Positions 12,329 to 13,901 of a stretch of DNA of 13,901 nucleotides are shown in pieces (the stretch's first letter is position 1; every line of letters starts with the position of its first letter). This DNA comes from an uncultured Corynebacterium sp. (GTDB lineage Bacteria > Actinomycetota > Actinomycetes > Mycobacteriales > Mycobacteriaceae): positions 1 through 13,901 of the forward strand of contig NZ_CAMXWS010000042.1 in the NCBI RefSeq assembly GCF_947253065.1, read 5' to 3'. A model generated the notes under the pieces. That model ran no database searches. It was not told the DNA's origin and saw only the letters and a program-made list of their open reading frames with translations. The translations under genes were made by a program, and so were the position numbers.

Positions 12329-13876
12329 ATGGGTAACATCTTCGGTTCTAAGAATTCCGGTGAGAGGGTGCATACCGGCGGCGATGACCCGTCGAAGGTG
12401 CTTCTACGTGGTTTGACCTTTGACGATGTGTTGCTCCTGCCCGCGGAGTCCCACATCGTTCCGGGGGAAGTGGATACCTCGGCGCAGTTCACCCGCAATA
12501 TTCGTTTGGGTATGCCGATTGCGTCGGCAGCTATGGATACGGTGACGGAGTCCCGCATGGCTATTGCCATGGCGCGCCAGGGCGGCATTGGTGTGCTGCA
12601 CCGTAATTTGTCGGCGGAGGACCAGGCGGAGCACGTTGATGTGGTGAAGCGTTCGGAGTCCGGCATGGTTACGGATCCGGTAACGGCTACTCCGGACATG
12701 AGTATCAGTGATGTGGATGCCCTGTGCGCACGTTTCCGCATTTCCGGTTTGCCGGTGGTGGATGAGCAGGGGGTGCTGCTGGGCATTATTACGAACCGCG
12801 ATATGCGCTTCGAGGCTGATTTCTCCCGCCCAGTTTCCGAGGTGATGACGCCGATGCCGCTGGTGGTGGCGCAGGATGGTGTGAGCAAGGAAGAGGCGCT
12901 CAAGCTGCTGAGTGAGAATAAGGTGGAGAAGCTGCCGATCGTCGATAAGCAAGGCAAGCTTACTGGTCTGATCACCGTGAAGGATTTTGTGAAGACCGAG
13001 CAGTTCCCCAACGCGTCGAAGGACAGTGAGGGGCGTCTGCTCGTCGCGGCGGGCATCGGCACGGGCGAGGATTCCTACAATCGCGCGGGCCTGCTTGTCG
13101 ACGCGGGCGTGGACGCCCTCGTCGTCGACTCCGCCCACGCGCACAACAACCGCGTCCTGGAGATGGTCGCGCGCGTGAAGAAGGATTTCGGCGAACGCGT
13201 CGACGTCGTGGGCGGCAACCTGGCCACCCGCGAAGCTGCAGCCGCGATGATTGAGGCGGGCGCGGACGCCATCAAGGTGGGCATTGGCCCGGGCTCCATC
13301 TGCACCACGCGCGTGGTTGCTGGTGTGGGCGCCCCACAGATCACCTCGATTCTGGAGGCGTCTGTGCCGGCACACGCAGCTGGCGTTCCAGTCATTGCGG
13401 ATGGTGGCATGCAGCACTCCGGTGACGTGGCTAAGGCACTCGCCGCTGGCGCGTCGACCGTCATGCTTGGCTCCATGCTGGCTGGTACGAAGGAAGCCCC
13501 AGGCGATGTCGTTGTTGTTGGCGGCAAGCAGTACAAGCGCTACCGCGGCATGGGCTCCATGGGTGCGATGCAGGGCCGTGGTCTGTCGGGTGAGAAGCGC
13601 TCCTTCTCCAAGGACCGCTACTTCCAGGCTGATGTGACCAGCGAAGACAAGCTCGTGCCGGAAGGCATTGAAGGCCGCGTGCCGTACCGCGGTGAGATTG
13701 ACGCGATCACCCACCAGATCGTTGGTGGCCTGCGTGCGGCGATGGGCTACACCGGTTCTGCCTCCATCGAAGAGCTGCAGACCAAGCGCTTCGTTCAAAT
13801 CACTACCGCTGGCCTGCGTGAGTCCCACCCGCACGACATCACGCAGACCGTCGAAGCACCGAACTACAGGGGTTAA
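12329..13876 (+). CDS. guaB: Inosine-5'-monophosphate dehydrogenase
   Basis: IMPDH oxidises IMP to XMP with NAD, the first committed step of GMP synthesis. The 515-residue length is normal. Order: N-terminal barrel strands (LTFDDVLLLPAES, 29-41; SAAMDTVTESRMAIAMA), two CBS domains at about 112-225 (MVTDPVTATPD; VMTPMPLVVAQDG; LITVKDFVK), then the rest of the barrel with VDSAHAHNN, GGNLATREAA, the catalytic loop GPGSICTTRVV with Cys325, the IMP phosphate site IADGGMQHSGD and flap YKRYRGMGSMGAM. The ATG at 12329 is chosen because AGGGAG precedes it by 4 bases; an upstream in-frame GTG (12269) overlaps the promoter. This corresponds to actinobacterial GuaB2; guaB3 follows 2 bases after the stop. 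Codon choice shifts from T-ending to C-ending near base 13020. Confidence 0.98.
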   Translation: MGNIFGSKNSGERVHTGGDDPSKVLLRGLTFDDVLLLPAESHIVPGEVDTSAQFTRNIRLGMPIASAAMDTVTESRMAIAMARQGGIGVLHRNLSAEDQAEHVDVVKRSESGMVTDPVTATPDMSISDVDALCARFRISGLPVVDEQGVLLGIITNRDMRFEADFSRPVSEVMTPMPLVVAQDGVSKEEALKLLSENKVEKLPIVDKQGKLTGLITVKDFVKTEQFPNASKDSEGRLLVAAGIGTGEDSYNRAGLLVDAGVDALVVDSAHAHNNRVLEMVARVKKDFGERVDVVGGNLATREAAAAMIEAGADAIKVGIGPGSICTTRVVAGVGAPQITSILEASVPAHAAGVPVIADGGMQHSGDVAKALAAGASTVMLGSMLAGTKEAPGDVVVVGGKQYKRYRGMGSMGAMQGRGLSGEKRSFSKDRYFQADVTSEDKLVPEGIEGRVPYRGEIDAITHQIVGGLRAAMGYTGSASIEELQTKRFVQITTAGLRESHPHDITQTVEAPNYRG

Positions 13877-13878
13877 GC

Positions 13879-13901
13879 ATGCGTGATTACGTTGAAATTG
13901 G
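13879..13901 (+). CDS. guaB3: GuaB3 family IMP dehydrogenase-related protein, 5' end
   Basis: Only seven complete codons and part of an eighth are present, reading MRDYVEI. This matches the start I recall for actinobacterial GuaB3 (MRDMVEIG in M. tuberculosis), and guaB3 directly follows guaB2 in related genomes. The ATG is 2 bases after the guaB stop, with AGGGG (13868-13872) as a possible ribosome binding site. GuaB3 resembles IMPDH without CBS domains and has been linked to GMP reductase-type activity. The call rests on synteny plus this short match. Confidence 0.75.

Noticed and set aside
12404..13834. Open frame of 476 codons antisense to guaB
   Set aside because: A by-product of GC-rich codon bias opposite a certain gene; composition is His/Arg-rich and unlike a real protein.
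1..13901. CRISPR array, tRNA or rRNA genes, insertion sequences, phage genes
   Set aside because: No regularly spaced long repeats, no tRNA or rRNA-like sequence, and no transposase or integrase was seen by eye.

Overview
The window looks like a high-GC actinobacterial chromosome, most likely Corynebacterium or a close relative in the Mycobacteriales. The main reason is gene order: alr, tsaE, tsaB, rimI, tsaD, groES, groEL, a divergent WhiB gene, sigD, rsdA, a divergent DUF5319 gene, guaB and guaB3. This is essentially the order and relative orientation I recall for Mycobacterium tuberculosis Rv3423c to Rv3410c and for Corynebacterium glutamicum around cg0681 to cg0700. GUG starts, the WhiB protein and the sigD/rsdA pair agree with that. 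No mobile element, CRISPR array, tRNA or rRNA gene was seen.

Layout. (1) 3-2659: the 3' end of glmS (glucosamine-6-phosphate synthase), a six-helix membrane protein whose start overlaps the glmS stop, and alr (alanine racemase); glmS and alr both feed peptidoglycan synthesis. (2) 2643-5925: tsaE, a membrane-anchored protein of unknown function, tsaB, rimI and tsaD, a tightly packed run for tRNA t6A modification plus ribosomal protein S18 acetylation. (3) 6008-6454: an unrecognised 148-residue cytoplasmic protein followed by a terminator hairpin. (4) 6485-8574: the groES-groEL heat-shock operon, with a promoter overlapped by a perfect CIRCE (HrcA) operator and a strong terminator at the end. 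(5) 8582-10127, minus strand: a DUF222-type HNH nuclease gene and a WhiB3/WhcB-like iron-sulfur regulator. (6) 10128-10460: a 333-base divergent regulatory region with several phased or inverted repeats. (7) 10461-11821: sigD and its membrane anti-sigma factor rsdA, convergent with a small DUF5319 gene (11829-12200, minus). (8) 12329 to the end: guaB (IMP dehydrogenase) and the first codons of guaB3.

Most of the window is conserved housekeeping and stress-response DNA, and I do not see a clear new multigene system. The best leads are: three GGTGA units at exact 11-base spacing between whiB and sigD, which resemble an OmpR-family response-regulator box; a 10-base tandem repeat in the sigD leader; two unknown genes embedded beside the tsa cluster; and three genes that lack a convincing ribosome binding site but carry a TANNNT box 6-7 bases before the start, suggesting leaderless transcripts.
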